Source: Karstenula rhodostoma CBS 690.94
Lineage: Eukaryota > Ascomycota > Dothideomycetes > Pleosporales > Didymosphaeriaceae
Direction of reading: 5' to 3'
Length of the DNA stretch: 64,000 nucleotides
Assembly: GCA_010093485.1 (NCBI GenBank)
Contig: MU001496.1
Location: 935,666 to 999,665 of the forward strand
Numbering within the stretch: position 1 is the first letter of the stretch; every line of letters starts with the position of its first letter. Made by a program: the position numbers and the translations under genes. This document shows, in pieces, positions 1 to 11,723 of this stretch. The notes under the pieces are model-generated. The model made no database searches. It saw only the letters and a program-made list of their open reading frames with translations, and was not told the DNA's origin.

Positions 1-16
1 AAAAAAAAAAAAATTT

Positions 17-636
17 ACTAAGCTATAAGCTATAAGCTATAAATAAAAATTAAAGATATTAGTAAGTATAAATAAAAAGAGTTAGTATTAAATAACTATT
101 AGTTAGTATTATATTAATAATTAAAAAAGTATAAAAATATATAAAATAAATATTAAAGAAGGATAAAAAGCTCTTTTCTATTATAAATATACTATATAGT
201 TCTATAGGCCTAGATTAGAATCTAGACTATTAGAGTAGTTATTATTATAATAAATAATTATAATAAATATATTTATAAATTATTAAATCTAAAATTAAAT
301 ATAAATAATAAAAATAAAAATTTAATTTATACCTAGTTATTATATAATAACTATTAAAATAATAGTTTAGTTACTATATTATATAAGTAATCTAATATTA
401 TAACTAGAGGTATAGTCTAGATTCTAATCCAGGCCTATAGGACTATATAGTATACTTATAATAGGAGAGAGCTTTTTATTCTTCTTTAATACTTATTTTA
501 TATATTTTTATACTTTTTTAATTATTAGTATAATACTAACTATTATTTAAATACTAATTTTTTTACTTATTTATATTTACTAATATCCTTAACTTTTATT
601 TATAACTTATAGCTTATAGCTTATAGTTTAGTATAT
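17..636. mobile_element. Fold-back element with ~220-base inverted arms
   Basis: The arm at about 17-232 is the reverse complement of the arm at about 411-636, with a spacer of roughly 178 bases. Over the stretch 110-222 against 421-530 the arms differ at only a few positions, nearly all transitions (for example CTCTCTCC on one side against CTCTTTTC on the other). The outer ends carry short repeats of the motif CTATAAG. The shape is that of a fold-back or MITE-like element that has suffered RIP. I did not find a clear target-site duplication, and there is no coding capacity. Confidence 0.7.
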
Positions 637-1267
637 TACCCTATTATTATTAATATTAATATTACTTATCTATTATTACCTACTTATTATTACCTACCTA
701 TTATTACTATTAATATTACCTACTACTTCTTACTTTATCTACTATAAAATAATTACTACTATCTTTATATTTATTAACTATATAGGCTTCTCTAATTTCT
801 TAATTATAATTATTTTTATTATAAAGTCTAGCTCCTTTTAGTCTTTAAGAATTATTATAATTATTTCTTACTACTTATATATAAAGTCCTTATTCTTAGC
901 TAATTACTATAATATTATCCCTATCTAGATTAGTAATATTATATTAGTAATACTATATATATATATAAGAAACTTACTAATAGACTCTATAATTATATAG
1001 TTTATTACTATAACTTATAATATTTATATACTAGATTAATTATTATACTAATAGAGATTAACTTACTAGATAATATATTAGATTTTATACTATATATAGT
1101 TAAATATATCTAGATTACTAATAGACTTATTACTAGTATATACTAAGTTATATTTATTACTAAAGATTATTTACTTACTATTATTAGCTATTTTAATAGA
1201 ATAAAATATAGTATAGGTCTTTTTCTATAAGAGCTAGCTTTTATATATAATACTATAAATTACTTAC

Positions 1268-1479
1268 TACTAGTAAGTAACCTTTCTTTTATATTTTTTT
1301 TTAAATTATAATATTATTAATATTTTATAATATCTTTAATATTTTATAACTTCTCTATAATTATATATTAGGTATTAGTAAATAAAGAATATATTATTCT
1401 ACTAGTATTATATAGTATTATAGCGTTATTATATTATATAATATATATAAGTAGGTTAATACTTAATTAATTAAGTCTA

Positions 1480-1516
<37 letters not shown>

Positions 1517-1966
1517 AAGTTATTATTATAACTACCTAGTAATAAGGAAATATCTAAAGGTACTATATAGTTCTATTAAATAGCTCTAAAGGATAATACT
1601 ATTTATAATAAAAGAGAAAAAAGGATATCTATAGTACTAGGCTTAATTAACTAAGTATTAACCTATTTATATATATTATATAATATAGTAATACTATAAT
1701 ACTATAATACTATATAATACTAATAGAATAGTATACTCCTTATTTATTAATACCTAATATATAATTATAGAGAAGTCGTGAAATATTAAGAATATCGCGA
1801 TTTAAAAAAGAATATAAAAGAGAGGTTATTTACTAGTAAAGTCTAGTATTATATATACTTTTCTTTTTCTTTTATTATAAATAGTACTATCCTTTAGAGC
1901 TATTTAATAGAACTATATAGTATTTCTAAATATTTCCTTATTACTAGATAGTTATAATAGTAACTT

Positions 1967-2004
<38 letters not shown>
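1268..2004. repeat. Two interlocked inverted repeats with poly-T and poly-A ends
   Basis: Segment A (about 1268-1483) matches the reverse complement of A' (about 1633-1841). Segment B (about 1483-1637, opening with 27 T residues at 1484-1510) matches the reverse complement of B' (about 1848-2004, closing with about 32 A residues at 1973-2004). The order is A-B-A'-B', so the two inverted repeats interlock and do not nest. The homopolymer end suggests B is a copy of a poly(A)-tailed retroposed element present in both orientations. A two-step insertion or an inversion would explain the order, but this is inference. Confidence 0.65.
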
Positions 2005-2006
<2 letters not shown>

Positions 2007-2250
2007 GAGATATCTTATACCTAGCTAGAGAAGTTATATAATAGTAAGGGGTATATAGCTATAAATACTAATAAAAGAATCTAGTAGTAATTTATCTATT
2101 TAATACTATACCCTTTACCTACCTCTAAAGTTAAAGCTATATTACTTATACTAAAATTCTAATATCTAAATAGATATATTAATTCTACCTCTACTTATAC
2201 TTTAATTACTTCTACTTTAACTCTAATTTATATTTTAACTATTTCTACTC

Positions 2251-2459
2251 TAATCCCTATCTAGGGTCTATATAATTCTAATCTAATCTATACCTAAGTA
2301 TAGATATATCTAACCTATTTACTAGTCTACTTTAACTACCTCTATTTTAATTCTAATCTAGAGTCTATATAATTTTATTTTAATCCCTATCTAGATTCTA
2401 TATAATCTTAATCTAAACTATATCTAAGTATTAATATACCTAACCTATTTATTAGTCTA
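2251..2459. repeat. Tandem duplication, period 130 bases
   Basis: The stretch 2251-2329 is repeated at 2381-2459, both starting TAATCCCTATCTAG and ending TTAGTCTA or CTAGTCTA. The copies differ by scattered substitutions, mostly transitions. The repeat lies in the AT-rich block and looks like a non-coding relic. Confidence 0.6.
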
Positions 2460-2964
2460 ATTATAGAGATTTACTATAAGGTAGAGTAACTTAGTAAAAT
2501 AGGGGGGATAAAAAGATATAATATACTTTACTAATATATAAATAAAAAGAAAATAAAAAAGTAACTAAAATATATCTAGTATTTATATATAGGCTTAATC
2601 TATTTAAAATATTTATATTTTAGTACCCTACTAAGTTTTTTTATTAAGTTTTACTATAGCTTATCTAAGCTTATAAAGTATAATATTTAATAGATTAGTA
2701 TTATATTTTAAGTATAGTATATTATTACACTAATCGCCACTAACTCCGCTGAAGAAGGATATCTAATACGGACTAGTCCTTACGTCACACGGACTTGTAG
2801 AACGGCCGCGGAAGGCTTAGAGAGCATACCACCTATATATCATATCACATTGAACGGATACCGTCTTTTACTACCGCACTAACTGAGCATTTTGTCATTC
2901 GCATTCTATTTGGACCATTCCAAGGTTGTTCTCGAGATCTCACTACTACCGCCTGTTCTTCGAG

Positions 2965-3929
2965 ATGCCGTCTCATGTAATTCTCTACGACTTGCCGTCC
3001 AAGCAAGGTACTTCTTGGTCCCTCAATCCTTGGAAGAGTCAGTCGTCTTTCCTCTTTACTCATTCTGATGACTGATATACTGACAATATCTGTAGCACGC
3101 ATAATCCTTAACTACAAATCCATCCCATATATAACTCAATGGGTCGAGTACCCTGACCTCGCGCCAACATTATCATCCTTGTTCGTGTGTCCATCTCTTA
3201 GCGAGTACTTCTCTATCAGAGGCATCCTTAGAAACCGTTTCATATATCAAGCTCCTCATTGTAAGACCTTGTATACTGAAAATATACTTCCCCGAAGACC
3301 ATGATCTAAAAGTCCCCACTATAATTAGCATTCTCTAATATCTGTTTCACTCACTAATACACAGGGGTATACCTCCCAACCCATCAGACCAGAACCCCGT
3401 CCGTTATTCCTCCCCCGCAATCACACACTCCAACTCCACCCACGAAATGGACTCCTGGGCTATCGCCCATACAATTGAACAACTTCATCCGACACCCTCC
3501 CTCCACCTCAATGATCCGGTAAATGTTCAAGTCAGAGACCTGGTGACTTCACTATCCAACCCACTTCGGCCCTTCATCATCCCGAAGGTGCCTGCTATAC
3601 TAAACCCCCGGAGCGCAAGCTACTTTCTGGAGACTAGGGAGGTTAGGTTTGGTAAACCTCTCTCCCGAGTCTTCGCAGAAGATGCTACGGAGAGATGCTG
3701 GGAGGAAGCAGGTTTCGCGGCGACAGAGTTAGCTAAGTTGTTAAAGGTGGATGCTAGTGGGCCGTTCTTTCTCGGCAAGAAAGTGAGCTACGCTGATTTT
3801 ATACTTGTTGCCTATTTCAAGTTCTTGGAAAGAGTGGATCGCGAAGCGTACGAGAGAGTCGTAGGACTTGACGAGGGGTTTAAGAGGGTGTATGAGGCGT
3901 GCAAGGATTGGTTGGATATGGACAATTGA
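2965..3929 (+). CDS. Glutathione S-transferase-like protein (URE2/UstS type)
   Basis: The gene has three exons: 2965-3037, 3096-3180 and 3365-3929, giving 240 residues. Exon 1 encodes the thioredoxin-fold start (ILYDLPSKQGTSWSLNPWK), exon 2 continues RIILNYKSIPY and QWVEYPDLAPTLSSL, and exon 3 resumes GIPPNP, then EMDSWAIAHTIEQLHP, the usual end of the N-terminal GST domain, followed by an all-helical C-terminal domain. The first intron is 58 bases and the second 184 bases, long for this window. Such proteins conjugate or reduce electrophiles with glutathione; the exact substrate cannot be read. The start lies only about 240 bases from the AT-rich block, so the gene could be exposed to RIP leakage or silencing. 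The frame is intact. Confidence 0.85.
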
Positions 3930-4354
3930 TTGAACAATGCGCGCATCGAGTTGGAAGAATCTCCGATATTTTCATTACTGGTATAAGTTTTACTGAAGTC
4001 AACTGCTCCTACACGCTGAAGTGACGCGTATGGACTTAGGTTATGACAGTACATGACTACAGCTTGGTTTCCTTACAATTTTGGATGTTTTGTTGTTAGA
4101 AGCTTGTAGCGGTGCTAACATTCTGATTACGCTCCGATATTAAGTGAGGTCACCCACTGATCGACCATAGCTTCCAAGAAGGTTCCACCTACTGCAAAAC
4201 TCCTTAACCGCGTGACGGGCATGGTCTACTAACCTCGTTTGTATCCCACTATGCTCAAGCGTCTATCACCCAATGAGATGCCACCGAACATAAAGACCTC
4301 ATCGTGACAACCCATCCTTCACTCCCAGCTTCTATCATTTCCCCTCTTGTGCAA
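3930..4354. other. Intergenic, convergent 3' ends
   Basis: This stretch separates the ends of the GST gene and the transporter gene, which run toward each other. I see no conserved open frame or repeat in it. Confidence 0.6.
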
Positions 4355-6154
4355 TCACAACTTCAGCGGAAACTTCTTCCGCAGCTGGGTCCCATACCTA
4401 AATACCAATGCAGGGGCAGGAATCATCCCCACGGCCACGAATCCTAAGAGGCTGTTGCCCCATCCCAGTCCTAGGCTGCGATACATACTTGGACCAGCAA
4501 GTGGGAGTACGGCCCCGAACAGCATACGAACACAGGTCATAGCCGCCATAGCGGAAGCAGCATACTGCGGATATGAGTCGACCATGTAAGTTTGGATCGG
4601 CATGAAGACACCCATCGAGCCAAAGCCAAAGGGAATCAAGCCAATAATGGGAACAATCCAGTGAACCTTGTAGTATGTGCACCATCCATACCTGCGTTTC
4701 GAGATTAGTCAAGCTTGCATGAATGTTAAAGATGGGTGCGGCCTACCAGAAGAACGAGATCGGGATGAAGAATCCAAAACCAAGACAAGGTGCCAGACGG
4801 TACTCCGGCTCGTAGACGTTGTTGTTCTTCTTAGTCAGCTTGATGATAGTGGCATCCGATGTTCGAGCCACAACGATCAATCCTATGAAGAAGCCGACAC
4901 CGAGGCCCAGATAGGCAAGACCACAAATCTGCGGAGACCAACCGTAAGTCGCGATGTAGACTTCGGTGATTGTCGTGAACAAAAGATATAGCAAACCAAA
5001 AATGAATGCCACGTAGATGCTGAGAAAGAAGACGATGGGGGACCTGGTGAGTAGCTTCAGCGGGCGTATAATGCCCTGCTTGAGCACAGTAGCAGCCGAA
5101 CGTGTCATAGCATCTTTCTGATGAGTCATGATGTTTTGCAGCTCAGGACGGCTCATCTCCTTCCTCAATTTTGCCGTTTTCCAGTCCAAAATGACGACGT
5201 GGTTGGTCTCGCGATACAAGATGAAGAGGCCGGTAGAGATCAAACAACTCGCAATGAATACGACCCAGAAAACCCAACGCCAGCCAGCTTGTTGTGCGAT
5301 AAAACCACCTAAGATCGGACCCAGTACGGGCCCGAACAATATACCGGTTGAATAAAAGGCCATCGCCTTGCCGCGCTGTTCGGCAGGAAAGAGATCCGCA
5401 ATGACACCGGATCCAACAGTCAGACAAGCTGACCCGCCTACGCCACCGAAAAATCGCATCACGATGAGTCCGCTGAGGTTAGGTGTTAACGCACACCCGA
5501 GGTCGAATGCGCAGAAGATGACGTTCGCCCCGTTCAGAACGATTCGACGACCGTAGATTTCGGACAAGGGACCCAGGATCAGTGGGCCGACCTACGATAA
5601 CATGAGTTACGATGCAGCTGTCGATGTTGGAAACTAGCTTACCGCAAAACCGAGCACGAAAACGCTCACGGAGAAAGCACCCAAAATCTGCGACGTATTG
5701 TGGAAATCCGCGTTCATGAAACTGACAGCCGGAGCAAATATGGACGACGTCAACGGACACAAGAAGGTGATGGCAGACAGCAGTGCCATGATGAACCACT
5801 TCCTATTCTCGGCGAAATTACGAGGATTTAATGGATCATCTTGGGAGTCCCATCCAACCACATTGTTCTCCAAGTCCGTCAGAGGAAATATTTCTGGCGC
5901 CAGGTGGTGCTTTCGAGTGCTTTTCCGGGAGAGGTGTTTCTCAAGCTCGCTCCCTATATCGTCTTGAGGTTCTTCGGTCTTCTAGATGGCTGTTAGCACG
6001 GTGAGGTGTTGCTCCAGCGAGCCGGACATACGTGGGGCTCCTTCTCCACCTCCTCCCGTGGCATCATTCCCTTCTCGACATCTCTGTCCGCGTCCTTTTG
6101 CTCGCACTCGGAACTTTCTCTCGAAGGTGCCGCTGTCTCCCCAGCGAGTGACAT
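4355..6154 (-). CDS. MFS transporter, DHA1 drug:H+ antiporter type
   Basis: Four exons on the minus strand: 6154-6032, 5981-5643, 5591-4747 and 4691-4355, giving 547 residues. A polar, charged N-terminus of about 120 residues precedes the first membrane segment (WFIMALLSAITFLCPLTSS). Exon 3 opens with the loop-2/3 signature GPLSEIYGRR (MFS motif A) and carries GPVLGPILGGFIAQQAGWRW, the antiporter motif C region. A central loop and six further hydrophobic segments follow, ending in FRYGTQLRKKFPLKL. Twelve membrane segments are expected. The family exports fungicides, mycotoxins or other amphipathic compounds at the plasma membrane; the substrate is not predictable. Introns are 44-56 bases. The ATG at 6154 is the first in frame; the longer upstream frame begins only at GTG. 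Confidence 0.88.
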
Positions 6155-7295
6155 GGTGTTCCGATGGCCACAAAGGTGCTGGTGTGGGCGATCTCTGTGT
6201 ATGTTCACCGGTATTGTTGTGATGGGTCGGCGTTTCCGGAGGCGAAGAGTCTGTTCGATTCACGGTGCCACGAGTGCCTGGAGGTGCTGCACCTTGATTG
6301 AGCGTCGCACGTAGGGCCAACAAGATGCGCGGAATGCCTGCAGTCTAAAAGGGCCTTGAGAAGACGTTGTTGAAACGTGATGAGACGAAATGGGCGCGTG
6401 ACATGACTCACAGTTGGGGGAGGCAGCCCAAATATACCAAGAACTATCACGGCTGGATTTTGGGTTAAGTCCGCGTCAGCAGCCCCCAAACGACCCACAG
6501 GGGCCCGGTTCAAGCGCGGCCGTACGCGGTCCTAGCGGTAGCGAGGGTGAATGCGGGGTCATAGCTCGTGCCGCGTCAAGCTTGCGCAGAGCGACGAATG
6601 TGATGACATGCCCAGGCAGACCGAGTGGCTTGCCTGGGGAGCTTTCGCATCCTGCGCGTTTGCGCCCCAGGCTCCAGGCTCGGCCTCGCGAAGACCAAAA
6701 GACCGAAGACAAGGATGCGCGCGTCAAACGCCGACGCCGACGCAGAGCTGCTGTTTTCAACTAGGTTGAAGCTTCCAATAGTCCTTGGCGCCTACCCATG
6801 GAGAAGAGGGCTCGGATCCGACATGGCATGCCGCATACTCGTGCATGCTTGGGCAGGATTCATACGACCCTGGGTCCCATCGAAATATCTTCGAGGAGCC
6901 CAGTTCCGTCACTTTCGATGCGCAAAGCCTTGTCATTGAAATGGTGGGAAGAAGGGAACGATGTGAACATCGCACTCCAGCAACGGAACCACTCGTTTGC
7001 TTTGCAGCAAAGTGCGACGTGGACAATCCATCATCTAGCAAGGTTTGATGGGTTTGCTACACGTTCGGTGCGTTTCTCCGACTCATTGGTCGAGCACCTA
7101 CTACATCGAATGGCAAGCTACGCGGGTTTCCAGCACAGGAGTGCACACTAGCTAACAATCGACGGCCTCCGAGGAGCAGTTAGAAGCAAAGCAAAAATCT
7201 TCCAACGCCTTTCATCCGGACTCCTCCTCTTACCCGGTGTATGGCAGTCAAACACAGCCCGGAACATAACATGTCCCACAAGAAATTACAGTCGT
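6155..7295. other. Intergenic region, GC-rich, no gene seen
   Basis: This 1.1-kb stretch lies upstream of the DHA1 transporter and downstream of the bHLH gene. Several open frames overlap on both strands between 6,205 and 7,151, but they are arginine- and proline-rich in all frames, as expected of GC-rich non-coding DNA. I see no domain or splice-consistent gene. It probably holds the transporter promoter. Confidence 0.5.
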
Positions 7296-8711
7296 TTATC
7301 CGGCCAGAAGATCCCTGACACTCATACCGCGTCCACCACATTGGCCGCCGTTACTGCCGTGCCAGCTTCTTCGATCTGTGTTCAGCATCAACAGTGCCTC
7401 GGTGGCTTCGTGGTCTTCGCGATCTGCCTGTGGGCCTAATGCAGGAGAGGTGAGCGCAAAACCACCGCCGGCAGGGCCAGACAGCGAGTTTTTGCTCGAC
7501 GGAACCGTAGGGAAAGGATTCTGGAATTGGGCTTGCGACGGAGTTTGCCCTCCAAATGCTGGCGATGCCTGGATCAAGGGCGATGTGGCTGTAGAGCGGA
7601 TTGACGAGGATAATGAGTAGTGGTGCGGATCAGAAGGTTGCAGGGCAGGGGATATCGTCGCGGAGTAGTTCTGGACATCGCCTGGGCGGAGTGCAGGCGA
7701 GGTCGTGGTGGAATACATGCTGCGGTCAGAGGGGTAGATGGCAGGCGAGGCGTTGGCAAAATGGTAGCTCGCTGTCCGTGGGGCTTGTGCAGTGTGCTTT
7801 GGGGAGACGGCGTCAGACATATCCTCATCCTCATCCTCGTCGTCATCGTCATCGTTGTCGTCATCGTCATTGTCGTCGTCTTTTGCGGCAGCTGTTGCGA
7901 CGGGAAGTGGTGGTCGCTCCCGTCGTGGGGACGTAGGGGTGGGCGAGGCACGCTTCGGGCGATGGGCAGCCTTCAGGTCGTCGACGCACTGTTGCAGATA
8001 GCGCATGTACTCAATGCTGGCCTGCGCATTGTGTCAGCGGGTCCGAGTGGAATTCATGTATTTTGTTTGGGGTCTTACCTGCAAGATGGCGAGCTTGTGC
8101 ATCTCCTGCTCCGCACACGCGGGGATCATGTCTTTCAGCACGCCAAACTCATCGTTCATCTTGGACCGCCGCCTGCGCTCAATCAAGCTGTGCGCCGTCT
8201 TGCGAGCAATCTTCCGGCCTGCTGCAGTCGTGTTTCCGGACTGCTTCCGCTTCCCGCCTGCAGCACCAACACCAGCACCAGCAGCGGGCGCCGACTTGTC
8301 TGCTGAGGCCGGCGACGCGGCCGTCTTGGGCTGCTCCTGCGACTCCTTCGGCTTCATCTGGATGATCTTGCGCGAGCGCGTCGGCGGCGGGGGTAGCGAG
8401 TAGTCATCTTTGGTGACTACGCTCTGGCTCGAACTCGGGCGTTTGCGCGATGCTGGCGGCGGCTTGGAGGCGGCCGAAGGGGACGCGGGCGACAAGGGCC
8501 GGTACGAGGAATCCGAGGCATTCGAGGCCGTCGACGAGGTCTCGGTGGTGCTGCCGCGGGTGCTGCCTATCGCGGCGGGTGGCAGGGCGAATTGGGTCGT
8601 GTCCAGGCCTGTGTGGGCACCGTTCTTGCCCGTGATGTCCGTGGAGGGTGCTGGCGTGGGAGGGAAGCTGGGTTGCGGCATGATGGATCGCTGGCCTGCT
8701 GGGGCGCTCAT
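7296..8711 (-). CDS. bHLH transcription factor
   Basis: Two exons, 8711-8079 and 8021-7296, give 452 residues, with a 57-base intron that splits helix 2 of the HLH. The basic region and helix 1 read RKTAHSLIERRRRSKMNDEF, then the loop, and helix 2 KLAILQ joins across the intron to ASIEYMRYLQQCVDDLK. The ERRRR pattern predicts E-box (CANNTG) binding as a dimer in the nucleus. The N-terminal 130 residues are Ser/Pro/Thr-rich. Downstream of the HLH lies a run of about 25 Asp/Asn/Glu residues and a low-complexity Ser/Pro/Ala-rich tail. The ATG at 8711 is chosen because the open frame farther upstream lacks an ATG; a second in-frame ATG lies 30 bases on. Targets are unknown. Confidence 0.85.
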
Positions 8712-9344
8712 CGGGGAGGTAGAGGGCCGGCGGTTTGCACTGCGTGTCGCAGCTCGAGGGCGAGGGCGAGAGCGCAGACAGGAGTGCAGCGTGCCGGGCG
8801 GCGAGACAGACACAGAGACATTGGGAACATCGCGGCGGGCAGCGTCGACGATGGTGTCGTGTGCCTGTGAATGCCATGCGGTTGCGACGACGGACGAGAC
8901 CAATCACGGCGTCGTATGCGCACAACGTGGGCAAGAAGACTCCAAGACTCCCCCGGAGCGTCGCCCACGCCAGCAAATCAGCCCGACGCCATCCTGCTCG
9001 TGCTCACACGAACCAGACGTGCCCCTCCTGCTCACCCGCACCCCAAGCACGTGCGTGTCTCGGCCTCCTCAGAGCTGCTGGCGGGGCGTCATCTCTGTGC
9101 ACTAGGTATAACCTTCGCATGTGACATCAGATACACACCTGGGCGTATCGTGCGCGGGATGCCCGGGCCTCTCGCCCGCTGAACTGGTGGCGAGACCTTC
9201 GACATGCCTTGACTCGGTTGCCGTATTCGGGCATATCTTCACTTGGCGTGGTGTTGAGCGCACATCAACTGCTGATCGCCATAGATTGCTGCAAATCTCT
9301 TCTCACAGCGCCACTATGTACACCATTGAACACAATGCTGGTAG
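8712..9344. other. Promoter region of the bHLH gene
   Basis: GC-rich non-coding stretch between the bHLH start and the erb1 stop. Overlapping open frames in several phases show no domain. It presumably carries the bHLH promoter and 5' leader and the erb1 3' end. Confidence 0.5.
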
Positions 9345-11723
9345 CTAACTCCACAGTCGACATGTCCCGTCAGCCCCTGCGCTTACACACCATGGTTCCC
9401 TAGGATGCCAGTCCACGTCCATCACTCCCAACCTGCTCTTGACCTTGTGCCCCTTCAGCACCTTGAGCGGCACGATCGTGGCGTTCTCCATCAGATCGCC
9501 GACCACTTTGCCGTGGAATATCTGCAGACTGCCGTCGTCGCTTGCATCTGCAAAAAGCGGCAGGCCCCCTTGATGGAACCGCACCGCGCGAATCGCCTCT
9601 TGGTGGAAACGAAGCGTCTTGTACGGCTTCGTTGACAGATCGAGATCGTGCCATAGCAACCGCTTGTCGTAGGTACCGACAATGATGTTGTCTCCGCCTG
9701 GATGCACATCGATGGAGGATATCCACTTCGCGCCCGGTTGCAGAATCTTGACGAGCTCCTGTTTGGCGAGATCATAGCTTCTGATGGTGTTGCGGGTGGC
9801 CACAAAGAAGATTGCCTTGGACGGATGGAATTGCGCCGTCTGAGCAATACCTTTGAGCCGTCGGAACGGTAACTGTGTGAGATGCTTGGACAGAGTGTGG
9901 ATCGCCACTGCCGAGCTCTGGCCTCGAGGTGATACTGTTGCGAAATAGTCGCCCCTTCTGTGCCAATTGATGATCTTGACCATCGAACGGACCGTGGCCT
10001 GTACCAATACGCCCTTCGATTCAAATTTACTGCCAGGTCGAGCCCACTTGCCTGGAGGCTCCTTCGTTACGCCATTCGTAGTAGTGGATGGTTTCGATGC
10101 TGCATAGCCCCATCCCGCGTCTAATATGTCGCGACTTGCTTGCTCTACATCTGGCGACAGAATCGAGTAAGGCACGATCAGATATACGCTCTCTCCTGCG
10201 GCTGCTGCCAGTATGGATGCATCTTTGGTCGGCCTCCACTTGACCGCATCTACAGCGTCCTCATCCGACAATTTAACATTCCATACTTGGCGACCCGTGA
10301 GTAACTCCCAAATGCGCACGTAGCCGTCGTCGCCACCACTAGCGACGAAGATGCCATGCGGATCAAATGATACACTCCGGACGCGCCCTTCCTGGCCTCT
10401 GAAGATAGCTGCGCACATTGTCGGGAATGGCTTCAAGTCTTCCGGATTGGGAAGTTTGGGGAGAAGCGATTCCGGATCGATGTTGAGCTTGTTCCGCCGT
10501 ACTCGGGGGGCCAGGTACAGGTCGAGACTGCGTTCGAACCTTTCCTTCACGAAACGTTCGTAGCCTGGCACCTTCCTCAAAGCCTCATAACTCTTGGGGA
10601 GATAGTCTTTCTCCCGATCCTCCTCATCAGCTGCCAGCCAAGCAACTTCCTCGTTCTTATCGGGGAGGTACTCTGGAGGAGGATGGTAGCTTGCATCGTA
10701 ACCGGGGGGTGGCAACTTGGGTGCAGCGAGATGCATAGAATTCTCGGGACGCGGTTTCTCGTCAGCCCACACATCATAGTAGACCCGCTCTTCTTCCTCC
10801 TCCTCCTCCTCAGACGGCGGCTTGTAAGGTTGGATCCGGCCTTCCCTGATGGCTTTCACGATCTTCATCACACGCTTGGCTTCGTGCTTGGAAGGCACGA
10901 AGCGCCGTTTCGGCTCCGGTGCAGCGCTTAGGGGCATGATCTCCTTCTTCCCGGAGAAATAGTGCACCATTTCTGGGTAGGGGTCGTAGCCATCCTCGAC
11001 CACTTCGTTCCTGGTGAGCCTCTTCAAGACGTCTAATTCCTCTTCCGAAAGGTTGAGCGGCTTGCCGGTGGCGGGGTCTGTCAGGCCAGTCCATCCCTTG
11101 GGTATGTCGATCTGATCCAGTAGCGCATCCAGTGCCTCGCCCTTTGCAGGGCGCATAATCTTCTTGCCATTGATGTCATAACCAATATGCGGGTACTCGT
11201 CGTAGTACGTGAGCGGGATGTCGCCGATCGTATTGGTCGTCTCCGGTGCATCTGAATCGTCTGAGTCGTACACGGGGTCGATTTCCTTGTACAGATAGCG
11301 CGGGTTGCCATTTGCGTCGGTCGTAACGGTGTAGTTGGGCTTCAAATTTTCGTCCTCCTGCTCATCCAGCTCACCGTCGGTTTGCGGGCGAGAGTCGAGG
11401 TCAAGGGCATGGTCAACACCATTGAGCTGCGCAGATGCATCTCTTGTGTTGAGTTTGCGCATCTGCTCGCGAATGCCCTGCTCCCCATCTTCGGGGTCAG
11501 TGTCAGAGAAGGTACCGTCGCCTTCGTCCTCGTCCTCATCGGACAGTCCTTCTATAACGCTGCTGGTGTCGCTCTCTGCGTCTTCTTCTTGGTCTGCATC
11601 GGACTCGCCCTCGCTGTGCGACAGGATGCCGTCCAGGAGGCCGTCGGCCAGCTCTTCCTCCGAGTCGCTGGCGGCAGGCACGTCGCGCGTAACGGCTTTT
11701 CTCTTGCGTGGATTCGGGGCCAT
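9345..11723 (-). CDS. erb1: Ribosome biogenesis protein Erb1 (BOP1)
   Basis: Single-exon gene of 792 residues. The N-terminus ([11 protein letters not shown]) is basic, followed by a long acidic region with DEDEDEGD stretches, then the BOP1 N-terminal domain ([35 protein letters not shown]) and a C-terminal seven-bladed WD40 propeller ending [10 protein letters not shown]. Erb1 is a nucleolar member of the PeBoW complex (Nop7-Erb1-Ytm1) and is needed for 27S pre-rRNA processing and 60S assembly. The open frame runs 66 codons further upstream, but the ATG at 11723 matches family starts and lies in the divergent promoter shared with prp5. Length is typical. Confidence 0.95.
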   Translation of the reverse strand: MAPNPRKRKAVTRDVPAASDSEEELADGLLDGILSHSEGESDADQEEDAESDTSSVIEGLSDEDEDEGDGTFSDTDPEDGEQGIREQMRKLNTRDASAQLNGVDHALDLDSRPQTDGELDEQEDENLKPNYTVTTDANGNPRYLYKEIDPVYDSDDSDAPETTNTIGDIPLTYYDEYPHIGYDINGKKIMRPAKGEALDALLDQIDIPKGWTGLTDPATGKPLNLSEEELDVLKRLTRNEVVEDGYDPYPEMVHYFSGKKEIMPLSAAPEPKRRFVPSKHEAKRVMKIVKAIREGRIQPYKPPSEEEEEEEERVYYDVWADEKPRPENSMHLAAPKLPPPGYDASYHPPPEYLPDKNEEVAWLAADEEDREKDYLPKSYEALRKVPGYERFVKERFERSLDLYLAPRVRRNKLNIDPESLLPKLPNPEDLKPFPTMCAAIFRGQEGRVRSVSFDPHGIFVASGGDDGYVRIWELLTGRQVWNVKLSDEDAVDAVKWRPTKDASILAAAAGESVYLIVPYSILSPDVEQASRDILDAGWGYAASKPSTTTNGVTKEPPGKWARPGSKFESKGVLVQATVRSMVKIINWHRRGDYFATVSPRGQSSAVAIHTLSKHLTQLPFRRLKGIAQTAQFHPSKAIFFVATRNTIRSYDLAKQELVKILQPGAKWISSIDVHPGGDNIIVGTYDKRLLWHDLDLSTKPYKTLRFHQEAIRAVRFHQGGLPLFADASDDGSLQIFHGKVVGDLMENATIVPLKVLKGHKVKSRLGVMDVDWHPREPWCVSAGADGTCRLWS

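Larger units (their letters stand above)
1..2728. repeat. AT-rich, RIP-type repeat island
   Basis: This block is almost wholly A and T, has very few CpG dinucleotides, is dense in TpA, and holds no open reading frame of useful length. It ends abruptly near 2,728, where base composition returns to that of the rest of the window. Paired repeats inside it differ mainly by C/T and G/A changes, which is the footprint expected of repeat-induced point mutation on both strands. I infer a graveyard of transposon-derived repeats, possibly the edge of a larger AT isochore. No TTAGGG telomere repeats are visible, so a chromosome end is not shown. Confidence 0.85.

Noticed and set aside
1..60. Telomere at the left end
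   Set aside because: The start is a poly-A run followed by CTATAAG repeats; no TTAGGG or CCCTAA arrays are present.
8404..9124. Several long open frames on both strands over the bHLH gene and its promoter
   Set aside because: GC-rich shadow frames of the bHLH gene with no domains.
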